Shown: positions 26,132 to 35,217, counted from the stretch's first letter. The stretch: DNA of 59,167 nucleotides from an uncultured Alphaproteobacteria bacterium (GCA_947630965.1 CANRJO010000006.1:1-59167), one strand, 5' to 3'. Made by a program: numbers and translations. The notes: a model not told the origin generated them from the letters alone.

Positions 26132-26383
26132 ATGTTAACCACATTAATTTTAGGTTTCATTCTGCTTGTTATGTTTGTCGGCGCTCTTGTGTTTTTCTTG
26201 AACCTTACTGATTCTATACTATCAGAAGGGCATGACCACGATGCCTCCGGTAAGCTCTTAAAAGAGAATGACCTTTCAGAAAAAGACAAGGAAGCTTTCC
26301 GCCTTGCGGAATATGAGGCTTTCCACCGTCTACACTTTGCAGATCCTTTGGATCCGTGGCGTTCATTCCCGTTTCTTTTCTGA
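26132..26383 (+). CDS. small single-pass membrane protein
   Basis: 83 residues. An N-terminal membrane segment (LTTLILGFILLVMFVGALVFFL) is followed by a soluble, acidic-then-His/Phe-rich tail (DHDASGKLLKENDLSEKDKEAFRLAEYEAFHRLHF). It has its own promoter-like site and a strong terminator, which supports a real gene, although the ribosome site is weak. No family recognised; CcoS/FixS-like size is a coincidence as the Cys/His pattern is missing. Confidence 0.65.
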   Translation: MLTTLILGFILLVMFVGALVFFLNLTDSILSEGHDHDASGKLLKENDLSEKDKEAFRLAEYEAFHRLHFADPLDPWRSFPFLF

Positions 26384-26398
26384 AGCCGGACTAAATTT

Positions 26399-26426
26399 AA
26401 GGCATTCCTTTCAGGAATGCCTTTTT
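26399..26426 (+). terminator. terminator of the small membrane protein gene
   Basis: GGCATTCC/GGAATGCC stem with 5-base loop and TTTTT. Confidence 0.88.
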
Positions 26427-26428
26427 AA

Positions 26429-26505
26429 TGGTGGGCGTTGAGAGATTCGAACTCCCGACCCTCTCGGTGTAAACGAGATGCTCTAACCAACTGAGCTAAA
26501 CGCCC
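26429..26505 (-). tRNA. tRNA-Val (anticodon UAC)
   Basis: 77 bases with encoded CCA. Acceptor stem GGGCGTT/AACGCCC, D arm with GTTGGTTAGAGC, anticodon stem TCTCG/CGAGA with loop TTTACAC (anticodon TAC), T loop TTCGAAT. All canonical positions fit. Confidence 0.97.
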
Positions 26506-26570
26506 GATTTCGTTGTTCCGAAAGCTTTATAATGGAATATTTTTTCAAAATCAAGCAAAAAATACAAAAA

Positions 26571-26593
26571 AGCCCGCCTTTATGGGGCGGTGC
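26571..26593 (-). terminator. terminator overlapping the stop of the 153-residue gene
   Basis: Stem AGC-CCGCC/GGGCGG-GCT with the stop codon in its loop, then TTTTTTG on the minus strand. Confidence 0.8.
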
Positions 26594-27041
26594 TTTCTTC
26601 AAGATTTAATACAAAGCGAACCAAATCTATATGATCCGCGTGCCAACGTGGAATGAGGTGACCTTCTGACATGGAATCTTTCCATGGCCCTTTCCAGTCC
26701 GCCCATCCCCAGTGATAACCTCTCTTCACGTTATCAGCTTTGATACCATACTGGCGAAAAACTTGCATGGCGGCGTTGATTTTTTCGCGCTCATTCCAGA
26801 ATCTTAACAGCTCAAATTCTCTCATCAGCCTTTCGCCACTCTTACGAGCAAGCGCGTCAGCCTCGTCCCAATCGGAAGAGGGGGCATAGATTCTGCTTAA
26901 GTATAAACTGTCAGCAAACTTCACACCGTAAACTTGTTTCAAATAGTTCGGGTGTAAGTACGGAAGTTGATAACATTTGCCATCGCTGAAGCGATAAATG
27001 ACCGGCAGAGGTGTGCTAATTTTTAAATTTTGCGTTTCCAT
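26580..27041 (-). CDS. cytosolic protein of unknown function, possibly DUF1566-like
   Basis: 153 residues, no signal peptide. The middle reads YLSRIYAPSSDWDEADALA, GERLMREFELLRF, EKINAAMQVFRQYGI and GYHWGWADWKGP. This order (strand, DW with A-rich helix, an EL helix, an I-N-A-A-M helix, a W-rich strand) resembles DUF1566/Lcl-type domains and the modules of the genes at 47121 and 48260. The likeness is by pattern only. Single gene with its own terminator. Confidence 0.68.
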   Translation of the reverse strand: METQNLKISTPLPVIYRFSDGKCYQLPYLHPNYLKQVYGVKFADSLYLSRIYAPSSDWDEADALARKSGERLMREFELLRFWNEREKINAAMQVFRQYGIKADNVKRGYHWGWADWKGPWKDSMSEGHLIPRWHADHIDLVRFVLNLEESTAP

Positions 27042-27110
27042 AACATAATAAGTTTTAATAATTGAATTCTATTTCAACATAAGCGCTTTGACTTCCTTGT
27101 CAATAAAAAA

Positions 27111-27138
27111 ATAAGACAGGATTTACATCCTGCCTTAT
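27111..27138 (-). terminator. terminator of the HU gene
   Basis: ATAAG-CAGGAT/ATCCTG-CTTAT stem with one internal mismatch and a T-rich 3' side. Confidence 0.8.
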
Positions 27139-27161
27139 TTTAACTTCCAACAAATAAAAAA

Positions 27162-27437
27162 TTATTTGTTTACCGCTTCATGCAAAGCTTTACCAGCTTT
27201 GAACTTGGCTTGTTTGCGAGCTGCAATCTTAATCACAGCACCTGTGCGCGGGTTGCGACCTGTTGTAGCAGCACGTTTGGCAACAGAAAATGTACCAAAA
27301 CCAACCAAGCGAACATCGTCGCCTTTCTTCAAAGCTTTTGTAACAACAGCAACAAAAGCATCAACAGCCTTAGCTGTATCTGTCTTTGTTAAACCAGTTG
27401 AGCTAGCAACGCTAGAAATGAGTTCATTTTTATTCAC
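27162..27437 (-). CDS. hup: HU-family DNA-binding protein
   Basis: 91 residues, the usual HU length. Starts MNKNELISSVASSTGLTKTDTAKAVDAF, then the core VRLVGFGTFSVAKRAATTGRNPRTG with the DNA-intercalating NPRTG loop, and ends KFKAGKALHEAVNK. A homodimer that bends and compacts DNA. IHF is less likely since the arm and tail fit HU. A TTGACA-bearing promoter lies upstream. Confidence 0.96.
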   Translation of the reverse strand: MNKNELISSVASSTGLTKTDTAKAVDAFVAVVTKALKKGDDVRLVGFGTFSVAKRAATTGRNPRTGAVIKIAARKQAKFKAGKALHEAVNK

Positions 27438-27505
27438 GGTGAGGACTCCCTCTAAAAAAGTTAAAAACCAATGTGACTTACACAGTTTGTGGTCATCACA
27501 GTTAA

Positions 27506-27534
27506 ATTGAAACGAGTTTTTAAGTGCCTGTCAA
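27506..27534 (-). promoter_or_regulatory. promoter of the HU gene
   Basis: Minus-strand consensus TTGACA, 17 bases, TTCAAT. Confidence 0.5.
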
Positions 27535-27537
27535 ATA

Positions 27538-27740
27538 AAAAAATCATATTTTTGCACAAAAAGCCTTATTTTTTGCTTTTTTTTGCTTTTTTGAGCGCTT
27601 AAACGCCCCAAAATGAAGCGAAAAATCTTTCAAAGAGACGAATCGGGCAAAAAAATTGTGCCCGAGTCTGTCGTTTTGCTTTTCATTTTAAAAAGATGCA
27701 TTATAACAGAATCAGTCTGACGGTTTTAAAGGAGAAAATC
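27538..27740. other. intergenic gap with one hairpin
   Basis: The full gap 27438-27740 holds the HU promoter and leader on the minus strand. The rest has T-rich sequence and a hairpin at 27643-27665 (TCGGGCA/TGCCCGA, extended by AGAC/GTCT). No gene is seen. The hairpin could end a short transcript or lie in the leader of the DUF1189-like gene. Confidence 0.4.
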
Positions 27741-28490
27741 ATGACTAAGCTTTTAAATTATATTGCACATGGAAAAGGTTATGGCGTTTTTTTGCTTTTT
27801 GTTCTTGCTTTTCTTTTGGCTCTTTATACGGCATTTGCTCTTCGTTCGCCTATGCTTGAGATGGTGCCTTATGTCCAAGAACAAGCTGATAAAATGCTCC
27901 CGATTACCGTTGAAAACGGGAAAGTCACCGATCCTGTCCGGACGGTGCGCGAGGTGGATTTGTTCGCTGATGATGAGGAAAACAATGAAGATGACGGTTT
28001 TGTCTTTGTTTTGGACACAACACTTGATGAGCTGACAAACACTGATCAATTACCCGAAGGTTTTTATCTGACACGCTCTTATTTTTATCACGTTGAGAAA
28101 AACGATGTTGACCGCACCCGTTTGGAGGGAAGTTTTACTCTTGAGAAAAAAGATTATACAGAAAGTTTGGAAAAGTTTGTTCATCTGGCGGTTTTGGGCA
28201 TTGCGGTCGTGGTTCTTGTGCTGATGTTTATTTATTTTCTGTTTTGCGCATGGATTTATACGTTTTTGGCTTGGATTATGGCTGCTCTTTTGAAATTTAA
28301 AACGGTTTATGATTTCAGAATGCGCTTAACTTGTGTGGTTTTCTGCCTTATCACCGTTTTAGAATTCATTGTGGCTCGTTTGGGGTTTGAATTGCCGTTC
28401 GGCATCTTTTCCGTTTTGATGATTGCCGCGCAAGTTGGGTTGCTCTTTTATTTTTCAAAGCAACCGCATACCAAAAAGCGGAAGAAATAA
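27741..28490 (+). CDS. DUF1189-like inner-membrane protein
   Basis: 249 residues from ATG 27741 (AAAGGAG site). One N-terminal membrane segment, an extracytoplasmic domain of ~120 residues, then three to four membrane segments and a basic tail (KQPHTKKRKK). The outer domain has the order ITVENGKVTDP, FVFVLDTT and EGFYLTRSYFYH, which fits DUF1189. Function unknown in the family. It converges with the peroxiredoxin gene 3 bases away. Confidence 0.72.
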   Translation: MTKLLNYIAHGKGYGVFLLFVLAFLLALYTAFALRSPMLEMVPYVQEQADKMLPITVENGKVTDPVRTVREVDLFADDEENNEDDGFVFVLDTTLDELTNTDQLPEGFYLTRSYFYHVEKNDVDRTRLEGSFTLEKKDYTESLEKFVHLAVLGIAVVVLVLMFIYFLFCAWIYTFLAWIMAALLKFKTVYDFRMRLTCVVFCLITVLEFIVARLGFELPFGIFSVLMIAAQVGLLFYFSKQPHTKKRKK

Positions 28491-28493
28491 ACC

Positions 28494-29234
28494 TTAAATT
28501 TGCTGTAAAATGCGTGCAACGTCTTCTATGGTGCGGTTTATGCCGGCATCGCCTTGATGCCAACCCGCCGGGCAGACGTTGCCGCTTTTTTCGGTTAATT
28601 GAAGCGCATCTGTTATCCTTAAAGATTCTGCCGGATCGCGCCCGATTTTTTCATCATTAACGCTCTGATAACGCACAATTTTACTTAAGTCTATTAAGAA
28701 CGAGGCACGCATCGCCGTGCCGCCTTGGCTTAAAACGCCGTATGCGGCGGCAATCTGCCCTTTGGGATCCGAAATAAGCGGAAAGCCTATCTGTCCGATT
28801 CCACCTTCCTGAAAGGGCATTTTCCGCCAAGCCGAATGTGCATGTACCGAATCGGTGCTGATGCCCAAAAGCCTTACTTTTCGGTGTTCAAATTCAGGTA
28901 ACATTTTATTATAAAAAACGAGCTCCGAAGGGCAAACATAGGTGAAATCCGCCGGATAAAAAATTAAGAATCCGTAACTGTTATCCAAATATTGATAAAG
29001 GTTGAAGCTTGTTGTGATGGTATCATCAGGCATTACGGCAGTGGCTGTGAAATCAGGCGCGGGGCTTGACATTAAGACGCTGTGCGTTACTTTCGGATTC
29101 GGCACTGGTTGCTCAGGAGCGGGCGTGTTGCAGGAAAAATCGTGTGGCATATTGTTGGGGAAAGTGCAACCGCATTTATCATCTTCACTGCAATCACATT
29201 TGTTGGCATAATCATAAAAGCAATCATCAGACAT
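28494..29234 (-). CDS. 2-Cys peroxiredoxin with Cys-rich N-terminal extension
   Basis: 246 residues. From about residue 55 it is a typical AhpC/Prx1 protein: peroxidatic C101 in FYPADFTYVCPSE, the GISTDSVHAHSAW loop and resolving C221 in NVCPAGWHQGDAGI. It reduces peroxides with thioredoxin-type or AhpF-type partners. The first ~40 residues are unusual: six Cys (5, 13, 15, 21, 23, 35) in an acidic segment with CDCSEDDKCGC, which looks like a metal-binding knuckle. It lies downstream of greA, from which a terminator separates it. Confidence 0.92.
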   Translation of the reverse strand: MSDDCFYDYANKCDCSEDDKCGCTFPNNMPHDFSCNTPAPEQPVPNPKVTHSVLMSSPAPDFTATAVMPDDTITTSFNLYQYLDNSYGFLIFYPADFTYVCPSELVFYNKMLPEFEHRKVRLLGISTDSVHAHSAWRKMPFQEGGIGQIGFPLISDPKGQIAAAYGVLSQGGTAMRASFLIDLSKIVRYQSVNDEKIGRDPAESLRITDALQLTEKSGNVCPAGWHQGDAGINRTIEDVARILQQI

Positions 29235-29251
29235 GGCAGAACTCCTAAAAA

Positions 29252-29276
29252 ATAAGCCGGAACAATTTCCGGCTTA
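29252..29276 (-). terminator. terminator of greA
   Basis: ATAAGCCGGAA/TTCCGGCTTAT stem with a short loop, then TTTTTT on the minus strand. Confidence 0.85.
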
Positions 29277-29300
29277 TGATATAGGCAATTTTTGAGCAAA

Positions 29301-29774
29301 TTAAACGTATTTGACCTCTAAAATCTCAAAAGATTTTTTGCCACCCGGTGCGGTGTATTCCGCTACATCGCCTACTTCTTTACCAATGAGTGCGCGTGCC
29401 AAAGGTGAGGAAAGGGAAATTAGGTTCTTTTCAATATCTGCCTCATAGTCGCCCACAATCTGGTAAGTTGTTTCAACATCCGTGTCTTCATCAACCACCA
29501 CAACCGTGGCGCCAAAACGCACGACATCGCCTTTGACGGCTTGTGGATCAATCACTTGCGCGCGGCTAACCACCGCTTCAAGCTCCTGAATACGCCCTTC
29601 AATAAAGCTTTGCTTTTCTTTAGCGGCGGAATATTCAGCGTTCTCAGACAAATCACCGTGCGAGCGTGCCTCGGCAATGGCGGCAATAATGTTCGGGCGG
29701 TCAATACCTTTCAGGTTTTTTAATTCTTGCTCAAGCTGTAAAAATCCCTTTTTTGTTAAAGGAAATTTATCCAT
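29301..29774 (-). CDS. greA: transcription elongation factor GreA
   Basis: 157 residues, the usual length. N-terminal coiled coil (LTKKGFLQLEQELKNL ... SHGDLSENAEYSAAKEKQSFIEGRIQELE) has the acidic tip DLSENAEY that enters the polymerase secondary channel. The C-terminal FKBP-like domain ends PLARALIGKEVGDVAEYTAPGG. It rescues backtracked RNA polymerase by stimulating transcript cleavage. Monocistronic, with its own terminator. Confidence 0.97.
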   Translation of the reverse strand: MDKFPLTKKGFLQLEQELKNLKGIDRPNIIAAIAEARSHGDLSENAEYSAAKEKQSFIEGRIQELEAVVSRAQVIDPQAVKGDVVRFGATVVVVDEDTDVETTYQIVGDYEADIEKNLISLSSPLARALIGKEVGDVAEYTAPGGKKSFEILEVKYV

Positions 29775-29981
29775 TGTTCTTCTCCAAAAGTTAGAAAAAT
29801 GAAACTGCGGCGAAGTTATTCGTCACAGCTTGTTTTGTTTTTGATGGCTTCTTTATAATCCGATTTAAAATAAAATCAAGCATTTTCTTTTTTGTGTAAA
29901 ACTTTTTAAATTTCTATACAAGATTATATGGTTTGCTTATTTTAAAATGGTAATTTGTTTTAGACTTTTTGGAGATGAAAT

Positions 29982-30440
29982 ATGAAAAAAATTTTATCCG
30001 CCTCTTTGGTTTTTGGTGCGGCATTAGCTTTAAGCGCGCCGGCACATGCCATTGACAGCACCGGTTGTGGTTTGGGTTCTATGGCTTGGCGCGGACAAAG
30101 CGGTATTATCCCGCAGGTGGCCGCTGTTACTACAAACGCAACGTTTGGTTCTCAAACATTTGGTATCACATTCGGCACATCGGGTTGCGATCCCAACGGG
30201 CGCGTGACCGGTGGTACGCAAAAAATGATTTTGGCGTTTATGGAAAACAATCTGGAACAGTTTGCCATTGATGCCGCGGCAGGCGAGGGCGAAACCCTGA
30301 CCACCTTGGCCGGTATTATGAATATGGATGAAAAAACGGTTGCCGAAAAAGCTTATCGGAATTTTGCCGTTTTGTTCCCCTCAGAAAATGTTGATGCCGT
30401 AGATGTTACGCTCAAGTTTTATGAGATTATGAAAGCTTAA
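29982..30440 (+). CDS. DUF3015 family secreted protein
   Basis: 152 residues with signal peptide (MKKILSASLVFGAALALSAPAHA). The mature start STGCGLGSMAWRGQSGIIPQVAAVTTN and the block FGSQTFGITFGTSGC are diagnostic of DUF3015, small exported proteins of unknown role with two conserved Cys. Ribosome site GGAG. A terminator follows. Confidence 0.9.
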   Translation: MKKILSASLVFGAALALSAPAHAIDSTGCGLGSMAWRGQSGIIPQVAAVTTNATFGSQTFGITFGTSGCDPNGRVTGGTQKMILAFMENNLEQFAIDAAAGEGETLTTLAGIMNMDEKTVAEKAYRNFAVLFPSENVDAVDVTLKFYEIMKA

Positions 30441-30458
30441 TTGGCTTCTGATGAACGG

Positions 30459-30490
30459 ACGGGCGGGCAATTTTTGCTTCGCCCGTTTTT
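30459..30490 (+). terminator. terminator between DUF3015 and DUF4105 genes
   Basis: ACGGGCG/CGCCCGT stem, 14-base loop, then TTTTTT. It ends 5 bases before the next start codon, so readthrough would be needed for any cotranscription. Confidence 0.8.
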
Positions 30491-30495
30491 TAAAA

Positions 30496-32316
30496 ATGAA
30501 TAAAGTACTTTGTTTTCTTTTAAGTTTTTTCTTTGCTCTGCCTTTACATGCGGCGGAAATTTCTGATGTGGCACAAAGTAAGGCATGGCTTGCACTTGTG
30601 CATTATCAAAAAACGCTTTTCGGCGGTGAAAAAGGTATTATCGGCTCCGAAAATTTTTATTTAAGCCCTGAAGGTCGGCACAACCCAGAAGCCGAGCTTG
30701 AAGCGACCATTGCGCTTTTTGAGGGCGATGATGAAGAAAAACAATGCCTTTTTCCGGCGCGTTACCTTTTCTTGAAAAAACAAGGGTTTCTGGAGACAGA
30801 TTTCCCGCATTGCGTGGAATATGAGCAATTTCAGACGGATTTGCAGCCTTCGGGGATTACGTTTTTATTTACTGATGCCTTTATGAACAATTCTTCCTCG
30901 TTGTTTGGGCACACACTTTTAAGAGTGGATACCAAGCGCAAAGGTACGCAACTTTTAGCCCATGGCGTGAATTATGGCGCCTTTACCAAAGGGTATGAAA
31001 ACAGCTTTCTTTATGCCATTTACGGCTTGACGGGTATGTACCCCGGCGGACTGACCACCAAACCTTATTATGACGTGATTAATACCTATAACAACATTGA
31101 AAACCGTGATATTTGGGAATATCAGCTCGACTTAACTCAAGAGGAATTGGATTTTTTTGTGGCGCATATTTGGGAAATCGGGCAAACGCAAACACCTTAT
31201 TATTTCTTTACGCAAAATTGCTCATATATGCTCATGGAGCTTTTTGATGCTGTGCGACCCTCGCTTAACTTGCGGGCGGATTTTCCCGTGCAGACTATTC
31301 CTTTGGATACTATTAAAGCCGTTGGCGCGCGTGAAGGGTTTGTGCGGCAGACCAACTATCGTCCCTCCAGACGGCGCAAAATCAAACACCGTTTGAGCCA
31401 GATGAGCAAGATGCAACGTCAGGCGCTTTATGAGGCTCTGCAAACTGAAAATTGGGCGATGAACGCGCTCTCCGATGATGAAAAAGCCGATGTTTTGGAA
31501 ACGGCATATCAGTATGTGCAGTATCAATACATTGCCGAAGATATTGATTTGAAAGCGTATCGGCGCAAGAGCTTCGGACTTTTGAAAGCGCGCAATCAAA
31601 CAAGGGCGGGGCAAAAGTTTGCAACGCTTAAAGAGGGTAAAGATCCGATGTTTGCCCATGATTCGGCAGTTGTGACTTTCGGTTTAGGCACGCAAAACGG
31701 CGATGTTTTTGAGCAAATCAGTTTGCGTCCGGCGTATCACAGCTTAACGGATAATCCCTTTGGTTATCTGCCCGGCGCGGCGATAAACTTTTTGAATCTG
31801 ACTATCAGGCATCAGGACAGGCACGATCGTTATTATCTTCAAAAGCTTGATATTTTGCAACTTGCTTCCTTTTCGCCGATTGACACGCTTTTTCAGGCGC
31901 CGACGTACCGGATTGATCTCAATGTTTCCCGTGAACTCAAGCCGGAAACTTTAGATCCATATTATGCCTTGAACGGATCCGTCAGCGGGGGTGGCACGTT
32001 GGCCTTAAGCGAGCCTTTGTGGCTTTATGCCTTAAGCAGTGTGGATGGTGCGTATGGCGGGGTTTTGGCGCGCCATCAATGGGGTGGTGTTGGTTTGGCG
32101 TTGGGCGTGCTTTATACGGGTGAACACGTTAGCGCACAGGCAGAAGTGAAGAAAATTTTTGCCACCTCAACCCCTGGAAATAAGCTCATTTATCAGGTGC
32201 TTTTTGATTATCATATCAGTCGGAATACCGCGTTAGAAGCAAATTTTCAATATGTTCAATACGAACACGGCAAAAACATAACTGAGCCGATTTTAAGCCT
32301 TAAAAAGTTTTTTTGA
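30496..32316 (+). CDS. DUF4105 family secreted/outer-membrane protein
   Basis: 606 residues from ATG 30496, chosen since it begins a good signal peptide (MNKVLCFLLSFFFALPLHAA); ATG 30451 lies in the terminator and is rejected. No clear ribosome site. The N-terminal ~300 residues have the DUF4105 (Lnb-type, papain-like) landmarks: FMNNSSSLFGHTLLRVD, a YAIYGLTGMYPGG block and YYFFTQNCSYMLMELFD, with candidate catalytic His and Cys. The C-terminal half is beta-rich and could form an outer-membrane barrel. A periplasmic peptidase or amidase role is inference. Confidence 0.85.
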   Translation: MNKVLCFLLSFFFALPLHAAEISDVAQSKAWLALVHYQKTLFGGEKGIIGSENFYLSPEGRHNPEAELEATIALFEGDDEEKQCLFPARYLFLKKQGFLETDFPHCVEYEQFQTDLQPSGITFLFTDAFMNNSSSLFGHTLLRVDTKRKGTQLLAHGVNYGAFTKGYENSFLYAIYGLTGMYPGGLTTKPYYDVINTYNNIENRDIWEYQLDLTQEELDFFVAHIWEIGQTQTPYYFFTQNCSYMLMELFDAVRPSLNLRADFPVQTIPLDTIKAVGAREGFVRQTNYRPSRRRKIKHRLSQMSKMQRQALYEALQTENWAMNALSDDEKADVLETAYQYVQYQYIAEDIDLKAYRRKSFGLLKARNQTRAGQKFATLKEGKDPMFAHDSAVVTFGLGTQNGDVFEQISLRPAYHSLTDNPFGYLPGAAINFLNLTIRHQDRHDRYYLQKLDILQLASFSPIDTLFQAPTYRIDLNVSRELKPETLDPYYALNGSVSGGGTLALSEPLWLYALSSVDGAYGGVLARHQWGGVGLALGVLYTGEHVSAQAEVKKIFATSTPGNKLIYQVLFDYHISRNTALEANFQYVQYEHGKNITEPILSLKKFF

Positions 32317-32392
32317 TGAAGCTGTCCAAAACCTCTAAAAAATGCTTGGCATAATGGTTTGTTTTGGTATGCTTGATTTGAGGGAGAACACG

Positions 32393-32980
32393 ATGACTAA
32401 AATTGCAATCTGGTGCCGACATCAAGGGGATAATGTTATTGGAATCGGGCCAAATATTCCTTGGCATATTTCGTCTGATTTTAAGCGCTTTCGGCGCATT
32501 ACTGAAGGTCAAAGCCTTGTTGCCGGCGAAAAAACGTATGAGAGTTTCCCAAACCGCACGTTACCGAACCGCAAAATATTTGTCTTGAGCTTTAATTCTG
32601 ATTACGAAGTGTCTGATAAAGCGAATCATTTTGTTGTGAATGATATTAAAGCTTTCAAAGATTTTGAAGGGAATCTGTTTATTGCCGGCGGGGCGGGAAC
32701 GTATAAAGCTTTTTTTTCAAATGGTGCAAAACTTTTGCCTGATATTATCGTGGATAGTTGTTATCAAGGCGCTTTAGATGTTCATTTAACAGGTGAAAAA
32801 GTTGACATAACTCCTTGTATTGACGTTATGAACAAAAAGTTCGTGAAAGTTTCGCAGGACTATGATTTAGATGATATTCTGACCACCGTTTGGGTGCAAA
32901 AAGGGGCTTTTGTTGACCAAGCCGCGCTTAAGCATATTGTAAAGGCTATTGAGGATAAAAAAGATGAAACAGTATCTTGA
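32393..32980 (+). CDS. folA: dihydrofolate reductase
   Basis: 195 residues from ATG 32393 (GGGAGAA site). Divergent but recognisable: [25 protein letters not shown] (the P-W and the acidic D of the active-site helix), [24 protein letters not shown] (NADPH phosphate loop) and [13 protein letters not shown] (G-G loop). It reduces dihydrofolate to tetrahydrofolate. It overlaps thyA by 17 bases, so the two are coupled: ThyA makes the dihydrofolate that FolA recycles. The C-terminal ~30 residues extend past the usual end. Confidence 0.85.
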   Translation: MTKIAIWCRHQGDNVIGIGPNIPWHISSDFKRFRRITEGQSLVAGEKTYESFPNRTLPNRKIFVLSFNSDYEVSDKANHFVVNDIKAFKDFEGNLFIAGGAGTYKAFFSNGAKLLPDIIVDSCYQGALDVHLTGEKVDITPCIDVMNKKFVKVSQDYDLDDILTTVWVQKGAFVDQAALKHIVKAIEDKKDETVS

Positions 32981-33749
32981 TTTATTAAAAGACATCATGG
33001 AAAACGGCGTGGATAAAACGGATCGCACCGGTGTGGGGACGCGGTCGGTTTTTGGGCGTCAGATGCGCTTTGATCTGAATGCGGGCTTTCCGCTTGTGAC
33101 CACCAAAAAAGTGCACCTGAAAAGCATTATTTATGAGCTTTTGTGGTTTATTAAGGGTGATACAAACGTGAAATATCTGCAAGATAACGGTGTGCGTATT
33201 TGGAATGAATGGGCGGATGAAAACGGCAATCTCGGGCCGGTTTACGGCGCGCAATGGCGTAACTGGAACGGCGAGGGGATTGATCAGCTTCAAAATGTGA
33301 TTCATCAGCTCAAAACCAACCCGAATGACAGGCGGATGATTGTCTCGGCTTGGAATGTGGGGCAAATTGGGCAAATGAAGTTGCCGCCTTGCCATATGAT
33401 GTATCAGTTTTATGTGGCCAACGGCAAACTTTCGTGCATGCTTTATCAGCGCTCGTGCGATATGTTCTTGGGCGTGCCGTTTAACATTGCCTCTTACGCG
33501 CTTTTAACCATGATGGTGGCGCAGGTTACGGGCCTGAAACTTGGCGAATTTGTGCATACTTTGGGCGATACGCACATTTATCACAATCACTTTGAGCAGG
33601 TTCGCGAGCAATTAACCCGTACCCCCTTAAAACTGCCGACCATGAAGCTTAATCCCGATGTGAAAGATATCAATGAGTTCCGCTATGAAGACTTTGAACT
33701 CATCGGCTATGAAAGTTACGGCGTGTTGAAAGGCAAGGTTGCTGTCTAA
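32964..33749 (+). CDS. thyA: thymidylate synthase
   Basis: 261 residues from ATG 32964. Classical Thy[20 protein letters not shown] near the start (phosphate-binding Arg), catalytic Cys at about 143 in [31 protein letters not shown] and the H-x-Y pair in [12 protein letters not shown]. Converts dUMP to dTMP with methylene-tetrahydrofolate. The order folA then thyA is the reverse of the common one. Confidence 0.97.
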   Translation: MKQYLDLLKDIMENGVDKTDRTGVGTRSVFGRQMRFDLNAGFPLVTTKKVHLKSIIYELLWFIKGDTNVKYLQDNGVRIWNEWADENGNLGPVYGAQWRNWNGEGIDQLQNVIHQLKTNPNDRRMIVSAWNVGQIGQMKLPPCHMMYQFYVANGKLSCMLYQRSCDMFLGVPFNIASYALLTMMVAQVTGLKLGEFVHTLGDTHIYHNHFEQVREQLTRTPLKLPTMKLNPDVKDINEFRYEDFELIGYESYGVLKGKVAV

Positions 33750-33784
33750 AATCTTCGTAAGGTATTTTAAAAAAGGAGGCAGAT

Positions 33785-34453
33785 ATGAAAGTGTTTTTAA
33801 CCGGCGGTAATGGCAATATTGGTTCCGCAATCAAAGAAAAATTTATTCTTAACGGCGATGAACTTGTCGCGCCCTCAAGCGCGGCGCTTGATTTATCTGA
33901 TTTAACGGCGATTGGGGCTTATTTTAAGAAAAATGGCGCTGATTTTGATGTGGTGGTGCATTGCGCCGGCTATAATCCGATTGCCTCAGCCGAAGAATTG
34001 TCAGCCGCTGAATTTTTGAAAACGGAAAACATTAATGTAACGGCGCTTTTGGAAATTTGTAAGCATGTAATGCCTTATTTTCAAAAGAAAAAACGCGGTT
34101 ATGTGTTAGGGATTGCTTCGCTTTATGCCACCACAGGGCGTTCGGACAGAGCGGCTTATGCGGCGTCAAAGCATGCGTTGCGTGGGCTTGTTCAAACGCT
34201 TGCAATTGAGCTTGGTCAATATCAGGTGATGTGCAATACCGTTTCGCCTGGGTATGTGGATACCAAAATGTTTCGCGCCCGAAACAGCGCAGAAAAAATT
34301 CAGTCCATTGTTTCCAAAATTCCGCTTCAACGGTTGGCCCAACCTCAAGATATTGCAGATATTGTGGCGTTTTTATGCAGCCCGCAAAACACTTATATCA
34401 CCGGGCAAGATATTATTGTTGATGGTGGCTTTATGGCCGGCGGTTTTCAATAA
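33785..34453 (+). CDS. short-chain dehydrogenase/reductase
   Basis: 222 residues, Rossmann fold. Cofactor motif TGGNGNIG at 6-13, CAG at about 60 (NAG-like), catalytic Ser-Tyr-Lys in IASLYATTGRSDRAAYAASKHAL, and a C-terminal FLCSPQNTYITGQDIIVDGGF, typical of FabG-like classical SDRs. Substrate not known. It has an AGGAGG site and follows thyA by 35 bases, so it may share its transcript. Confidence 0.9.
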   Translation: MKVFLTGGNGNIGSAIKEKFILNGDELVAPSSAALDLSDLTAIGAYFKKNGADFDVVVHCAGYNPIASAEELSAAEFLKTENINVTALLEICKHVMPYFQKKKRGYVLGIASLYATTGRSDRAAYAASKHALRGLVQTLAIELGQYQVMCNTVSPGYVDTKMFRARNSAEKIQSIVSKIPLQRLAQPQDIADIVAFLCSPQNTYITGQDIIVDGGFMAGGFQ

Positions 34454-34458
34454 AAAAA

Positions 34459-34488
34459 AGCTTGAGTTTTAACTCAAGCTTTTTTAAC
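34459..34488 (+). terminator. terminator of the folA-thyA-SDR group
   Basis: AAGCTTGAGTT/AACTCAAGCTT perfect stem followed by T run. Confidence 0.9.
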
Positions 34489-34532
34489 AATGCTCTGTAG
34501 CATCGGTAGAAATCATCGGATCAAACACGCGG

Positions 34533-35102
34533 TTACATCATCTTAACGGTGGTAGGATGGGAAGGATCAAAACTATCAAGAATGCGTTCAAACGTTTCTT
34601 TTTGTCTGCTCTTGTAATGAATCACAATGACAACCTCCATCTCTTCGGTCGTGTCGGCATTGAAAGTGGCAATGCCGTTTAACATGGCAACTGCGGCCTC
34701 CTTATCCGTTAAGCAATCGAAAATTCCCGTTCCAAGTACCGGCATCAGAATTTTTTTGTATCGGTGGCTTTGAGCTAAATTTAGTGCTTTCTCCACGCAG
34801 ATACTTATGACTTGGAAAGCATTTTCTTTTGGTGCACCAATGCATACCGCGTGAAGCATGAACGGAATGTCTGGCTTGCCGGATTGCGTGTGTATGACTT
34901 CTCCATAGGGTGGATCGGGCATGTTGTCTAAAAAGCAAGAATAGTTTTCCAAACCTTCTTCATAGCCGTTTATGGACAAAGCACCACCAACACCGCTATA
35001 CGATGCTGATTCACGAAATTCGGGAACGACAATGGCGTCAGCCGATAATTTTGCAATATTTCCGTAAATAACGGAAACACGAATGTTGTTTATTTTTCTC
35101 AT
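34533..35102 (-). CDS. macro-domain protein
   Basis: 189 residues. The macro-domain order is present: VIYGNIAKLSADAIVVPE (GNI and D-A-I-V), GVGGAL (the glycine-rich ribose loop), a middle MLHAVCIGAPKENA and ILMPVLGTGIFDC (second glycine loop). Such domains bind ADP-ribose or remove it from targets. The first loop has PEF in place of the usual NAAN, so hydrolase activity is doubtful and binding is more likely. It stands alone on the minus strand. Confidence 0.82.
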   Translation of the reverse strand: MRKINNIRVSVIYGNIAKLSADAIVVPEFRESASYSGVGGALSINGYEEGLENYSCFLDNMPDPPYGEVIHTQSGKPDIPFMLHAVCIGAPKENAFQVISICVEKALNLAQSHRYKKILMPVLGTGIFDCLTDKEAAVAMLNGIATFNADTTEEMEVVIVIHYKSRQKETFERILDSFDPSHPTTVKMM

Positions 35103-35189
35103 AATTTATAAATAATTTGATTTCTGTTTTATTCTATGTGTTTTTGGAATTTTTGTCAAGAAAAAGTTGAAAATTTTTGAAAAAATTTG

Positions 35190-35217
35190 TTGCTTTTTTG
35201 AAGCGGTGTGCTATAGA
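35190..35217 (+). promoter_or_regulatory. promoter of the PFOR gene
   Basis: TTGCTT, 16 bases, TATAGA. A GC-rich inverted repeat (AACCCGGGTT) follows in the leader. Confidence 0.5.
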
